This document shows, in pieces, positions 1 through 11,372 of a stretch of DNA of 64,000 nt. The stretch comes from Brassica napus (taxonomy: Eukaryota > Streptophyta > Magnoliopsida > Brassicales > Brassicaceae). Positions within the stretch are counted from its first letter, which is position 1. Each line of letters starts with the position of its first letter. Under the pieces are notes generated by a model. That model had not been told where the DNA came from, made no database searches, and saw only the letters and a list, made by a program, of their open reading frames with translations. The stretch is taken from assembly GCF_020379485.1 (NCBI RefSeq), contig NC_063435.1:2418001-2482000 (forward strand), in the 5' to 3' direction. The position numbers were made by a program, and so were the translations under genes.

Positions 1-315
1 AATTATATGATAACACATATTTTGTAACCTATGATGACACATATAGGATATATATAATAGTGATTAAGGGTGGGCGTTCGGGTTCGTTTTCGGGTCTTTT
101 TGGGATTTCGTGTTCAGTTCAGATTTTTTAAGATTTGGTTCGGATTTGGATAACCAATTTAAATAGGTTTGGTTTAAATATTTGGATAGAAAATTAATAA
201 TTATTTAAGTATTTTTGGAGTTTTGAGTATATTTTAACTATTTAAGATATTTACGTTTGATTATTTGTATATATTTTAAAAATACACCCGCACGGGCGTG
301 CAGGTCCAAATCTAG
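1..315 (+). mobile_element. Helitron 3' end (element truncated by window edge)
   Basis: Positions 286-305 form a GC-rich hairpin: a 9-bp stem with one mismatch and a GG loop. It is followed a few bases later by CTAG at 312-315 and then T. A hairpin just before a CTRR terminus inserted at a host A/T is the Helitron 3' signature, and the same arrangement ends the large Helitron at 33273. Upstream is AT-rich DNA with a GGGTGGGCGTTCGGGTTCG stretch near 68-95, common in Brassicaceae repeats. No coding sequence is visible. The 5' end lies outside the window. Confidence 0.75.
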
Positions 316-443
316 TTTAATCTTAAGGGACTATAACTGAAAGACTGAACCCTAATTAACAAAAAATAAAAAATCGAAACACAGTAGTATCTCTCTGTCC
401 GAAGGGAGGATCGAATCGTGACTCAAAAGAGACAAAACGAAAG

Positions 444-3318
444 ATGGACGCCATGCGAAAGCAGCTCGATGTGCTCATGGGAGCTAACCGAAACGGTGAC
501 GTCACGGAGGTGAACCGCAAATACTACGACCGCGATGTCTGTCGTCTCTACCTATCTGGTCTCTGCCCTCACGAGCTCTTCCAATTAACGGTGAGTTGTA
601 TATCCTCGACGCCTTGGGCTAATGGGTTTTCAATTAGTATCTCGAAAAATCCTAACTTTATCATCCATGATAACAAAAGGAGAGAGCTTTAGTGAAAAGA
701 GCTTTAATTGTATATTGAATGCTTCAGAGTGTATTGGCTCACTGATTTGCTAATTTGGGTTTTTTATTGTTATTATTATCAGAAAATGGATATGGGTCCT
801 TGCCCAAAGGTGCACTCTTTGCAGCTGAGGAAAGAGTATCCTTTTTTTTATGTGCAGTGGAACTTTATTTCTTTCATTTGTACTGTGTGGCCTTTGACTC
901 GTTCTTAGATATAGAGAAGCAAAGGCAAAAGGTGTTGACAACTACGATAGGGAGTTGGAAGATGCGATAGACAGGCTTATTGTTGAGTGTGATAGGAAGA
1001 TTGGTAGGGCTCTTAAGCGTCTTCAGGAAGAGGATGCTAAAGCTGCCATTGCTATTTCTGTTACCGAAGTTACTCAGGTGATGATGATCTAAGTTTTAAT
1101 CTTATTGTTTAACTTAGGCTTTTCCTCATCATTTCATTTGTTTTACTGCAGTCACCTGAGATTATTGAGCTGTCAAAGCAAATCAAAGAGAAGATGAATG
1201 AAGCAGACCTGCATGGTAATATAAATATTTGTCTTTTAAGCTCCTTAATTCACTATTAAATGTTTTATCTGCTTGCTCTTCGGAAAAGCAATTGATTTAA
1301 TCTTTAAAATGGTGATGTTATATCGCAGATCTTGAAGGAAAAACGGATCAGAAGATTAGAGTACTTGAGTTAGTTGAAGAGATGAGGACTAAGAGAGCTG
1401 ACTTACAGGTCTGTGCTTAGATGCTTTGCTATTTGTTGCGTCTTGTAGTTTATTAACAGTCAAGTCCTTTGTCTTGTTTCTACACAGGCTGTGCTGCTGT
1501 TGGAGGCCTTCAACAAAGATAGGGCATCCTTGCCACAACCCATGCAGCCAGCTGCAGCATTACCTCCGCCTGATCCTCGTACTCAAGAGATGATCAATGA
1601 GAAATTAAAGAAAGCTGAAGAGTTTGGTAAGGGGATATCTTCTGATCTTATATCTCTTTCGCTATATGTGGTGATGTTGAAGTTTCTTGAAGGTAGTCTA
1701 ATATTGCGGCTTCTGTTTTTTTTTTTCATTCAGGGGAACAAGGAATGGTCGATGAGGCGCAGAAAGCACTAGAAGAGGCTGAAGCTCTTAAGAAGGTTTG
1801 TTTTCTTTCTTAAATTAGTTTTTTTTTTTGGTTTGGCACTTATCTCAGAGATACTTCATAGGATATGGAGTTGTAAATGAAGTCTGTTGAAATAGGGATC
1901 TCTCTTTTGTCTTGTTTCGAGTACATTGCTTGAATAGTTCGGCATGTTTTTTTCTCCCTCCCTACTTCACTTGTCGTATTATATTTTTCCCCCTATTTTT
2001 ATATAAGTTCTTAAGAGTGTTGTGACGTGTATATGTTTCAGCTTACTCCTAGGCAAGAACCTGTTGTGGATTCAACCAAGTTCACTGCTGCTGATGTGCG
2101 CATTGTAAGTAAAAATCACCTTGCTATCACCTTTTTGAAATTTATTGCTTATAGATGCCCTCAAAATTCATGATTCTTGTTCGTGTTGTATATAGTTTGT
2201 TTAGTCTGTTGATTTTAGAATGTAATGTTCTCATCCCTGCTCTGTACCGTATCTCATCACTCTCTGTTACTTTGTTTTATCAGACAGACCAGAAGCTGCG
2301 TCTATGTGACATATGCGGAGCATTTTTGAGCATCTATGACAAGTTAAGTTTCGTTACTTTTAAAAAAAAATTACGCGTTATAGCTCCTTGGCGTTTAGCT
2401 AGTAAGTAATAGATTCCTGAGTTGCAAAGTGGTTTCATTATTTTGACACCGGCTATTGTACCCTCCTTTTTCACCAGCAGCAGGCTACTATTTGCGCCCA
2501 GGATTACTTATTGCAGCTAATAAATGTGCGTTCTATTCTTGATTTATTGTGCCTGTTGTTAGAGATAAATAAATAATTGAGCTTTAAACTATATTTATGT
2601 CACTTTGATTTGTATTTGGCAATACTAAAAATCTTTTGTGCTGCCTTTAGTGATCGTCGGTTGGCTGATCATTTTGGAGGGAAGCTGCATTTGGGTTACA
2701 TGTTGATCCGTGACAAACTAGCAGAGCTTCAGGTAATAACAAACAATATAATATTCTACTGTGAGGGTTCAATCGTTTCTTCGGTTTATAAAAAATAGCT
2801 ACTATAACTCTGGTTTGGTTCGGTTTATATACCGTCGGTTTATTCAGTTTTATACCAAAAATATAGTTAAGTTACGTTCTTTATGTTTTCTTCAGGAGGA
2901 GAAAAACAAAGTTCACAAGGAACGGGTGGAAGAAAGGAGGTTTACTTTCCTAAGCTTGTGCTTGGTTTGCTTCCTTAACATTTTTGCTGAAAAACTACCA
3001 ATCTCAGGTCAAAGGAGAGGAGCAGAGAGCGAGAATCAAGTAGAGATAGAGACAGAGGGGATAGCCGTGACCGTGGAAGAGATATTGACCGTAGGAGTAG
3101 AGAACGCGACAGGCATCATGACCACCGTGAACATGACAGAAACTATGACTCAAGAAGCCGGCGGGACCGGTCACGGTCTAGGGAAAGACACAGGGATTAT
3201 GATCGCCGCAGCAGGTAAACTTTGATCAAGAAAACATATTTTATTAACTGCATATCTTTTGGTTTCCTTTAAAATTTATATGTTTCAACCATGTTACAGA
3301 CGCCGTGACCGCTACTAA
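444..3318 (+). CDS. LUC7B: LUC7-like U1 snRNP-associated splicing factor
   Basis: LUC7 proteins join the U1 snRNP and help select 5' splice sites in the nucleus. Thirteen exons can be read: 444-590, 783-835, 909-1077, 1152-1215, 1329-1408, 1488-1626, 1734-1795, 2042-2104, 2284-2342, 2651-2732, 2896-2939, 3008-3214 and 3300-3318. They keep frame and give about 395 aa. The N-terminus MDAMRKQLDVLMG and the first zinc-finger region (VCRLYLSGLCPHELF, then GPCPKVH) are family hallmarks. The second finger is LCDICGAFL followed by ADHFGGKLHLGY. The C-terminus is an RS/RE/RD-rich tail ending RRDRY. The start is the first ATG of this conserved N-terminus. Exon 2 ends at a U12-type donor. Order next to HIPP21 matches Arabidopsis At5g17440; the alternative is its paralogue At3g03340. 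A Helitron ends 128 bp upstream of the ATG. Confidence 0.95.
836..908 (+). other. U12-type (minor spliceosome) intron in LUC7
   Basis: The donor reads GTATCCTTT, the U12 consensus. CCTTTGAC at 891-898 is a good U12 branch site, with the branch A about 11 nt before the TTAG acceptor ending at 908. Only this placement joins exon 2 to exon 3 in frame (KEY then REAKAKG). There is no polypyrimidine tract between branch site and acceptor, as expected for U12 introns. Confidence 0.88.
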
Positions 3319-5003
3319 GACGCTGCCAGAGACGGTCGCAGCAGGTTTAAGAGGGGGTTTTACAGATGCGGTTAGGATCAAGCTGGAGTTACAAACACTG
3401 TTTCGTTCTTCTTATGTGTTAAAAAGATTTTTGAAATTGTACGGTGCTAAGTTTGTAATAAGAGTTTCTTGGGATGCTTTTTATATGTTGATGACATCAA
3501 ACACTTGTGCGTAGACGACTGCGGTGATTTCATGGCTCTCTCAGCTGATATATAATCAAATTTGTCATAAAATTAAATAACCATATTCTGTTTGAGAAGT
3601 ATTTTTGGGCAGGTAGTTTTTAGCCCACTTCTCTGAATAGAAAGATGGTTTTTTTGTTTGTCAACTCCAATTTTTAGTAACTTCATCCATTTTTTTTTAG
3701 TATATTATCCGAACCAAAAATACAATAGTTCGAATTCGTATAGTATAAGTTGACAGTCTGGACTTTACTTTAAAAATCCTACACTATCCAGTTGAAGTTA
3801 TTCTAAAACAAAAATAATACAAATTGTGGCAATTGTTTTGGATTCTGATAGCTTTTTTTTTTTGAGCAAAAAAAAAAAAAACCAACGGTTGATTTAAAGC
3901 TGTAAAGACCACAGAGTCAAATCAAGAGCTGTCCAACACAAGTCGCTTAGATTCTACGAACGATTTAAAAATTCTATGATATGTTTCAGTATAAAGTTAG
4001 CTTATTATTATTTTTCTCACTGCATTCATTCAAGGAAGAAAACAAAGAGGTATACATAGATGGAAGATTCTAAATCTTCAGTATAAAGTTAACTTATAAA
4101 TTATACAAAAAAGTAAGCACGGGTTCAACGTCATGTCAGCGTATAATGTACTTCTCTCCGTATGCTAACTGAAATTTAATGTCAATTTGATCATCAACAT
4201 AATACTATATTCACTTCATATCATATGGTACGATGTATATATGTACATATTTATATTATAGTTTTCATGAGCAGAACAACTTAAAACTCACGCAACCATC
4301 AGTCATGCACGAACTATATGTTTATATACACAATTATAGAAAAAGCCAAGGGAAGGTCAGAGATCATTTGTAACTCCATCACACTGTAAAGCATCTAAAG
4401 TTTTAGCATAGTTCAATGATTTTAGTCAAACAATAAACAAAGGCCATCGTTCATTTTAGCTTTGATTAACGCATCTTAAAATAGTGTGTATGTATATAAA
4501 GTTGTATGGTTTCTGAGTTGAGGGAATCATGTTAGGCAATTATTGGGACTTTGTTATTGATATATAATAATTGGGTGACAAAGCCATAGTCTCTGAATCG
4601 AAACCAAGCAAAGGCCAATAGAAAAGGAACGAAGTTTAATAATGCCAATAAAAGAGCTTTTTAGCACTTCATTTCTCACTACAATAGTAAGAAGAAAGTG
4701 ACATTTTTATTATATCAGAATGGCTATTTAACTTAATTCTATTGCTCTTTCAGTTTCATCAATTTCGAGTTCGAATTGAAAACTAAGTTTCAGGAGAAGA
4801 TTCATTTCTTATATATTAAAATTTTGATTTATTGTTGTTTATTTTCCTTATCACTTTCTGAACCTAATACACCTTTTCTTCTACAACATTCTCGTGGGAA
4901 ATAGTTACATTCTTTTAATGAAAATAGACCAGTAATATTTTTGAAGAAAGCCTATATAACATGGAATCTTGAATGCATGTCACGTTACTCTCTTCTCCTT
5001 CTC
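3319..5003. other. Intergenic region between LUC7 and HIPP21
   Basis: AT-rich with no believable coding exon. It holds the LUC7 3' UTR and then the upstream region of HIPP21. Poly-T/poly-A runs occur near 3850-3880. I see no mobile-element termini here. Confidence 0.6.
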
Positions 5004-5010
5004 TATATAA
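5004..5010 (+). promoter_or_regulatory. TATA box of HIPP21
   Basis: TATATAA lies about 160 bp upstream of the HIPP21 ATG, after a CT-rich stretch. An (AT)n microsatellite at about 5037-5052 sits in the probable 5' UTR. The assignment rests on position and consensus only. Confidence 0.5.
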
Positions 5011-5162
5011 GAAAGGCTCTTTCTTCTTCTCTCCCAATATATATATATATATACACACGCTCACTCATACACATAAACAAACCCAAACAAACACATAAAA
5101 TATATACATTGATACCCATTTGATCATTTATTAATACATAGTTTTTTTTGGCGAAGAAAGGA

Positions 5163-6719
5163 ATGGGTGCATTTGATTATATCTCTAGCTTCTGTTCTTA
5201 TACATACTCTAATGCCAAAACCAAGCGTAAGCCATTGCAGGTTTGTTCTTCTCTAAATATCTTTACTTCTCGATCGGCTTTTGGTTATTTATGTAAAACA
5301 ATACTCTATTATCTATATACATATATATTCTAATCAATTTTGGTTAACTCCAAAACTATATGCTAGTACGTTTCGTGTGTGCATAAAATTCATGTGTTAT
5401 GTAATGTTTTAGAACATGATCACGTTCGTTTGCATGAAAGATATATGTTTTTATCCGTCTTATCAACTTTTTCGTTGTCAGATGTATATCGGTAAATCAT
5501 AGATGACACACATGATGCAATAACATGCTAAAATAATATTAAACTAAAACAACGGTAATGAATGGATGTTAAATGTTATATATAATTTTGGATGTTTATT
5601 TTAGTAATATCAATGAATGTGTTTTTGTAGACGGTGGATATCAAGGTGAAAATGGACTGTGATGGTTGTGAAAGAAGAGTTAGAAACGTGGTTCGTCGCA
5701 TGAAAGGTTATCTTTCTCATCTCTCACTGACTTTGAATCAAAACTTTGCGCCAATCTAAGACCTTTATCAACAAAAAGAAAAGAAAAAACTTTGCGCCAA
5801 TCTCTCTTTTTTTTTCTTTTTGTTTCCATTTTCTTTATTCTCTCTGCTTTTTAATTTCTCTTTTAAAGATTCTTATGCTTGTTCCAAAAAAAAAAAAAAA
5901 AAAGATTCTTATGCTTCTCTTAAAATTACAATTTCATAGCTTCCCCAAATATAACTTATAATTACTCATCATTTGCTTGGAAAAAAGACTACAAAAACTT
6001 CTGTTTTGAAAAGATTATGATTCAAAAAGTCAGGAATACATGTTTCAAAAAAAATGATGATCGGTTCATCTTCTGGCATTAGTCGGAAAATATTCGAAAC
6101 TCGGATCAGGCAGTGTGGCAGCCAGTCCACTCTTTAGCACTAAGTGTGTTCCTCCCGAAACTGACCAGATCGCCGATAGGGTTTATAAAAAAAAGTATAT
6201 ATATATCTTAAGTATCTTAAAGTAAGTAAAATAATTTGCGTATAATTTCTACTAGCTGTAAGTTATATATTCAATTAAGTTTTTTCTTTTAACATTTAAA
6301 AATCATGATGTAGTCATATGTTGTAAACGTTTATTCATAATATTTGCTTTGGTTCAGAATACATATCATTTGAGAGTTGAGACCATTATTTACCTTTTTC
6401 ATGTTTGGAACCGACCGGTACAGGCGTGAAATCGGTGGAGGTAAACCGGAAACAGAGCCGGATAACGGTGAACGGTCACGTGGATCCAAACAAGGTGTTG
6501 AAAAGAGTGAAGAGCACAGGGAAGAAGGCAGAGTTTTGGCCTTACATACCTCAGCATATGGTCTACTACCCATTTGACACTGGCATGTACGACAAACGTG
6601 CCCCCGCAGGCCACATCCGCAACCCCACACAAGCGTTTCCAGCTGCAAACACACCTGGTGAGAACTACGTTTCACTCTTCAGTGACGACAACGTCCAGGC
6701 CGCTTGTTCCATCATGTGA
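5163..6719 (+). CDS. HIPP21: Heavy-metal-associated isoprenylated plant protein
   Basis: HIPPs bind metals such as Cd, Cu or Zn through an HMA domain and attach to membranes by prenylation. Exons 5163-5240, 5631-5706 and 6424-6719 join in frame to 149 aa. The HMA domain starts at about residue 27 with VDIKVKMDCDGCERRVRN and contains the metal site MDCDGC. The protein ends in CSIM, a CaaX farnesylation box. There is a basic linker near residue 20 (KTKRKP). Length and order match Arabidopsis At5g17450. The 717-bp second intron carries two short A-rich insertions flanked by direct repeats, described separately. The start is the first ATG, with the conserved MGAFDYIS. Confidence 0.95.
5740..5803. 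repeat. A-rich mini-insertion with 18-bp direct repeats
   Basis: The 18-bp sequence AAAACTTTGCGCCAATCT occurs at 5740-5757 and again, perfectly, at 5786-5803. Between them lie 28 nt that are strongly A-rich in their 3' half. This is the shape of a target-site duplication around a very short retroinsertion, in intron 2 of HIPP21. Confidence 0.7.
5865..5916. repeat. Poly(A) mini-insertion with 16-bp direct repeats
   Basis: AAAGATTCTTATGCTT occurs at 5865-5880 and 5901-5916. The 20 nt between them read GTTCC followed only by A. It lies 62 bp after the previous insertion and has the same architecture. Confidence 0.75.
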
Positions 6720-7951
6720 AATGAATTGTGCGAACAAAATACATATAGTATGTGTATTTTTTTTTGTGTGAACGACACATCTACTTTTGGTACTATTCTC
6801 ATAATATAGTAAAAGGTAATGTAGAAACTATTGTAATAAATTGCAATTTTGAGACGGGATCAAGCTAAAAATGATAACGAGAAAATATTATGTTGTTTTG
6901 TTTGGAGTGTAGGTGTTGATTATACAATTTTTTTTGCTCGTTTGAAGACAGTCTCTCATACATTGGTTTAAAATACACTCTATCTAACTCCCATTAGACT
7001 TTCTCAAACTCTATCTACCTTATAACATGGCATGCAAACTCAAAAACCAATTGTGGCATTGGTATTATGATACTTTTACTTGTGCAAGAGATTATTTTGA
7101 AGCATTTCAATTGATTAGAAAACACTGTGTTCACATTATTATCAAATGTTTTGTCTTTTTCTTTTTCGCAAAAAAAAAAAAACGCGTTGGTCCCCCAGGA
7201 ATGTATAAAAGAATCTAACCTTAAACCACCACCAAAAGTTCAAGAATTGAAAAAGTAAGTTGTACCACGGATACATTTTAGTCTACATGGTTTATTATTC
7301 TATTTGAGCAAATATTTATTTCATACTTATTTACTTGAGTAATATTCGAAGAAGTCACATCAATACCCCCATAAGCTAAGTGGAATCCCAAGAGTGAAAA
7401 TAGGTATAATAGACCAACTAAGCACCCAATGTTGGTGAATTTGTCTAATGCTTCGACGAGAATACAAAATTAACAATAAATAAACAAAGAAGAATATTAA
7501 GATGAGACCCAAAAATCAGCATCTTGTGATTTGTTAAGCTTCAAATGGCAACAGAGTGTCAACATTACAAGTTCCAGAAAAGCTGTGTTATTCCAACAAA
7601 AATGTCCAATAAGGACCAAAGCATCTTTAGCTTTTCGTTGAAAAGCTTCTTTCTTTAGTAGAAAGGAATATAAAGTCTCCCCTAGAATAACTCCAAAGGA
7701 AAGGCGTTTAATCACGGTACCGATTCTTCACAAGATTGGCATCAGGATGAAACAGTCATAACACTCTTTAACTCATTCTTGTTGAAACTGTTTGCTGTTG
7801 TTGTTGTCTAAGCATTCTTCTAACACTAGAAAGATCCATTATGAATCAACATAGCAGCAAGAACTTACAGGATGTAGATTTGGTAAATATGATGAGTGGA
7901 CTTACCTGTTAAAATCTATTAGGATCCTTGAAGAGGTAGGCAAGGAGATTT
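6720..7951. other. Convergent intergenic region, HIPP21 and At5g17460-like gene
   Basis: AT-rich. It holds the 3' flanks of HIPP21 (+) and the next gene (-). A 72-codon minus-strand frame at 7497-7715 has no recognisable domain and I do not call it. No repeat termini are evident. Confidence 0.5.
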
Positions 7952-9360
7952 TTACCGCTTCTGAGCTTTCCTTCTTCTAGACTGAGCCTTCTGCCATTTC
8001 TTCCTAGGCACCAGTTTACTCTTAGGCTTCAGCTTTATCTCAGGCGTGAATTTGAAGTTTGGATCTCTCATCTTTGTTTGTATATCCTTAAAAAACTGCA
8101 TGTTCAACCTCTTGGGTCCACCTTTCCTCAGCTCTTCATACTCAGGCCCCGAGATAATATTCTCAAACGCACCAATCAGAATATCCACATCACTCATCAC
8201 TTCCCAGACGTTAGTGTAACGCCCGTCAGGCCCTTTGTTCAGCTTCTTCAACGCGTTCTCAACGGCCAGCTTCCTCGCCTGCTTACCAGGGGAAAGCTCC
8301 TCAGGCTCGTTCTCGGATTTCAACAGCTCTGAGATTGTTCTGTACTTTGGCTTCTCCTCGAACTCGAACAACTTGTCCAAGTACTTGTCAGATGCTTCGT
8401 TTGGGTGTGGCTCTGTCGGAATATCGTCGTCGTCGTCGCCTTCGTCGCCGGTCCATAAGGTTTTCTCCTCGTCGCTTCCGGACCAGACACTGTATAGCTC
8501 GTCACTGTCGTCTGCGTCGATTAGATCTGAGGAGGCTTTAGCTTGTTGCCTAGCTTTCTTAACCTCTTTCTCAAGACGGTTTCTTCCTTTATCATTGGCT
8601 TCGTCTTCACTTGCTGACCATAGAGTATCATCATCATCATCATCATCCTTCATATCTTTCTCCCAGGCTTTTCTAAAGTCAGCATCGCCTGGTTTGACAT
8701 TACCAAAGAGATTGTAGTCTTTACGTCCTCCACTTGCGTATGAACGAGTAGCTGCAAGACATTGAAACAACTAAACTGTAACTAGAGCCTACAAACAGTC
8801 AATTAACATTACAAACACTTAATCCTAGATCAAATTCGCCAGTCTTGTTAACTAATCTATGTCTAACTAAACCATTGTTTGCAGTTCCCAGATAAATAAG
8901 AATGTATGCTGCAATTGTTCTTTAGGGATGATTATGCAACCGTTGATGTTAGATCACATCTTTGGACTAGCTTCCTACCACAGTGTTTCAAAGTTTTATC
9001 ATTTTCCAACAACAATTAAAAATCGAAACTTTAAAAGAGGCGTGAACAGGTAAGCTCTCCCTCTCTGCGGCATTTCAACGAACACCTTGTCTACTATTTA
9101 TATTTAAAAGACACGCGGTACGAATTGAGTCGAAGAATGATACCTTGTAAGTAGTGGCGAGATGCCCAGTTTTGGGCAGAGTTAGCCGGACTCGAAAGGA
9201 AGCGACTTTGTGATCTATAATTGAAATAAACAATCATCCGTTTTATTTCATTTGGGTTTGATTAAAAGGAGATTGTTGTCGCTCTATGGAATTACAGTCG
9301 AACTGGAACTAACCTTTTGGTTATGGTACAGAACAGAGGAGAGACTCTTCGCAGGAACAT
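7952..9360 (-). CDS. Mitochondrially targeted acidic protein of unknown function (At5g17460-like)
   Basis: Exons on the minus strand are 9360-9314, 9214-9144 and 8751-7952, in frame, giving 305 aa. The N-terminus (MFLRRVSPLFCTITKR, then SQSRFLSSP and RSYASGG) is rich in Arg and Ser with no acidic residue, a typical mitochondrial presequence. Next comes a long acidic part with poly-Asp runs and repeated W-S/T-G/A motifs (TLWSASEDE, SVWSGSDEE, TLWTGDEGD). After that is a better-ordered segment (YTNVWEVMSDVDILIGAFENI), and the C-terminus is strongly basic (KPKSKLVPRKKWQKAQSRRR). The basic tail could bind RNA; that is inference. Position between HIPP21 and polcalcin matches At5g17460. I do not know its function. 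Confidence 0.85.
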
Positions 9361-11058
9361 CCCCTTTCTCTTTAACAGCTTTAGTCGACGGCTAAAGTAT
9401 GACCAGAGTGTCAAGCTAAAGTTCGAACTTGGCACTTTGGAGACTTTAATAATTGACTAAACTAACCCTATGTATAGAATTTTATCTGAACTGAGTTCCA
9501 GTTAAATTTACCAGAAAATAAAAATAAGAAAATTATCATTTAGTTTTACAGTTACTTTAATTTACAGTATATTGTATCTATGCTGTTTCGTTTATATAAT
9601 GATATTGACTTAATTTGAGAATTAGCTAGTGTTTCATGATGTTTATCTATGTGAGCCGACTACGGTTGATGTATTTTAACCCTTTTTTTGATGTCTCAAA
9701 CACTAGTTTAGTGAGCTTTAGATCAGAATTCAGAACCGTGTTTCACCAACATATATATATTTAAAATCTTGCGAAACATACACAGCATTAGCATTTCAAA
9801 TTTGTAGATTAAACCTCTGCCAATTTATCATATTCAGTAACCCCTTATAAATATTGTAGAGATGAGTCCATACACCCACCAAATAAACTTAAGCTTGAAA
9901 TATATAGTAGCGTTGTGTTATACGTAGATAGATATACAGACATATAGTAGACTTGATAGGATACTGAAGAACACCACGACAACACCTACTACTAATGTTA
10001 CATGCTCGACTATGCCAATTCTGCCGGGTCTTTGGCTTGCACATCAAGGGATAAGAGCATTACCAAGGGGGAAATATCTTCCCAAGAGGTTCTTAGAATA
10101 TTAAATCAGTTAATAATTAAATTTAAATGACAAAAATAATGTGAACTAATAAAAATGCAACACATGTAAGAAAATATCCTGCTTTTTTTGTTGAAGTTCT
10201 TAACCAACAACCCATAGCTTCTATCTTTCTACTTTTTTTCAATTTTTTTCTTTTTTGGTCGAATTTTTTTTTCTAATAGTAAGAAACTGTGCTCATCTCC
10301 CGTTGGGGTTGCCCTTAGGTTACAACCACTTGCACCACCACGATGAACTGCTGGATGGCCTTATATACTTATTTTCACAGTTAATGATTCCAAGAAACAT
10401 GCAAACCATGAAGATTGCTATTACCAACATAGTTCCTCATTTTCTTTGCAAATTAGCCTTGAACATGTATGTTTTTTCTTACGTGTTTATGTGAATATAT
10501 TATATGATACTATGGCAGCCAATATATATTGAGAGAAATAGAACATTAATATTGATAGAATAAATAATATTCTGTTATAATTGAGTAACAGAATATTATT
10601 TGTTTATTCTATCAAGGGCTGTATAAAATATATTTTGGTCTTACGTCCACTGTATTAATTGGTTTATAATAGGTAAGATGGTGATTGTTTGTATTATTAT
10701 TCTTTTTGGTTTAAGGATTGTTTGTTTCTAACTGTGGAATTTACACGACATATATAGTTTTGTTCTATGAACTGAAATAGTGATTTATAGAAGCTATTGC
10801 TTTAAGGACCTGTTTACGTTCTATTAAAAAACTTGAAACAAATTGAAATATTTGGTTTTGGTTTTCTAGTTAATTTTTTTTTGTTTTGTTTTTTAAAAAA
10901 AATTTACAGTTAATTCGTGAAAGACCAAGTCACATCCTAATTCTGGTAAATTAATTAGTTTTAACTCGGACCATTTGAATTCAATGGTTGTTCAGTGTTA
11001 TTCCTCCAAAAGTTCCTAACTAAAAGCACATCCTCAACTTTTTTGTCACTCAGATTCT
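9361..11058. other. Divergent intergenic region upstream of polcalcin
   Basis: AT-rich DNA between two divergent genes. Apart from the hairpin at 10552-10615 I see no gene or mobile-element end. The 79-codon frame at 10255-10494 starts in poly-T and lacks domains, so it is not called. Confidence 0.5.
10552..10615. repeat. 64-bp AT-rich hairpin
   Basis: The left arm is at 10552-10577 and the right arm at 10586-10615, with an 8-nt loop. The arms pair along their whole length except for a 4-nt bulge in the right arm. It may be a very small foldback element or a transcribed hairpin. No convincing target-site duplication is visible. Confidence 0.55.
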
Positions 11059-11065
11059 TATATAA
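11059..11065 (+). promoter_or_regulatory. TATA box of polcalcin gene
   Basis: TATATAA lies about 70 bp upstream of the polcalcin ATG, a normal spacing for a short plant 5' UTR. Confidence 0.55.
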
Positions 11066-11132
11066 TTTGATGATTCTTTGTTTTCTCTACCAAAAAGGAA
11101 AATCATCTTTCAACACATAGACAAAACACACT

Positions 11133-11372
11133 ATGGCTGATGCTGAGCACGAACGTATATTCAAGAAATTTGACACTGACGGCGATGGTAAAATATCAGC
11201 AGCCGAACTTGAAGAAGCTCTTAAGAAACTTGGCTCGGTGACCCCTGATGACGTGACTCGTATGATGGCTAAAATCGATACTGATGGTGATGGAAACATA
11301 TCGTTTCAAGAATTCACCGAGTTTGCATCTGCCAATCCTGGACTCATGAAGGATGTTGCCAAAGTTTTCTAG
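11133..11372 (+). CDS. APC1: Polcalcin, two-EF-hand pollen calcium-binding protein
   Basis: A single exon encodes 79 aa, the standard polcalcin length. Two EF-hand loops are visible: DTDGDGKISAAE at about residues 14-25 and DTDGDGNISFQE at about 49-60. Each has Asp at positions 1, 3 and 5 and Glu at position 12. Polcalcins are small pollen Ca2+ sensors, thought to act in the pollen tube, and are cross-reactive allergens in Brassica. The sequence appears identical or nearly so to the Brassica pollen allergen. The closest Arabidopsis locus is At5g17480 (APC1). The TATA box and short leader fit a strongly expressed tissue-specific gene. Confidence 0.96.
   Translation: MADAEHERIFKKFDTDGDGKISAAELEEALKKLGSVTPDDVTRMMAKIDTDGDGNISFQEFTEFASANPGLMKDVAKVF

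Noticed and set aside
2761..3225. 154-codon plus-strand frame over LUC7 exons 11-12
   Set aside because: Reads the RS-domain exon in the wrong frame; the right frame gives RSKERSRERESSRDRDRGDS.
7497..7715. 72-codon minus-strand frame between HIPP21 and the next gene
   Set aside because: No family resemblance, no splice context and AT-rich composition; treated as chance.
8235..8717. 160-codon Ser-rich plus-strand frame
   Set aside because: It is the antisense of the acidic, GAT/GAC-rich part of the At5g17460-like gene.
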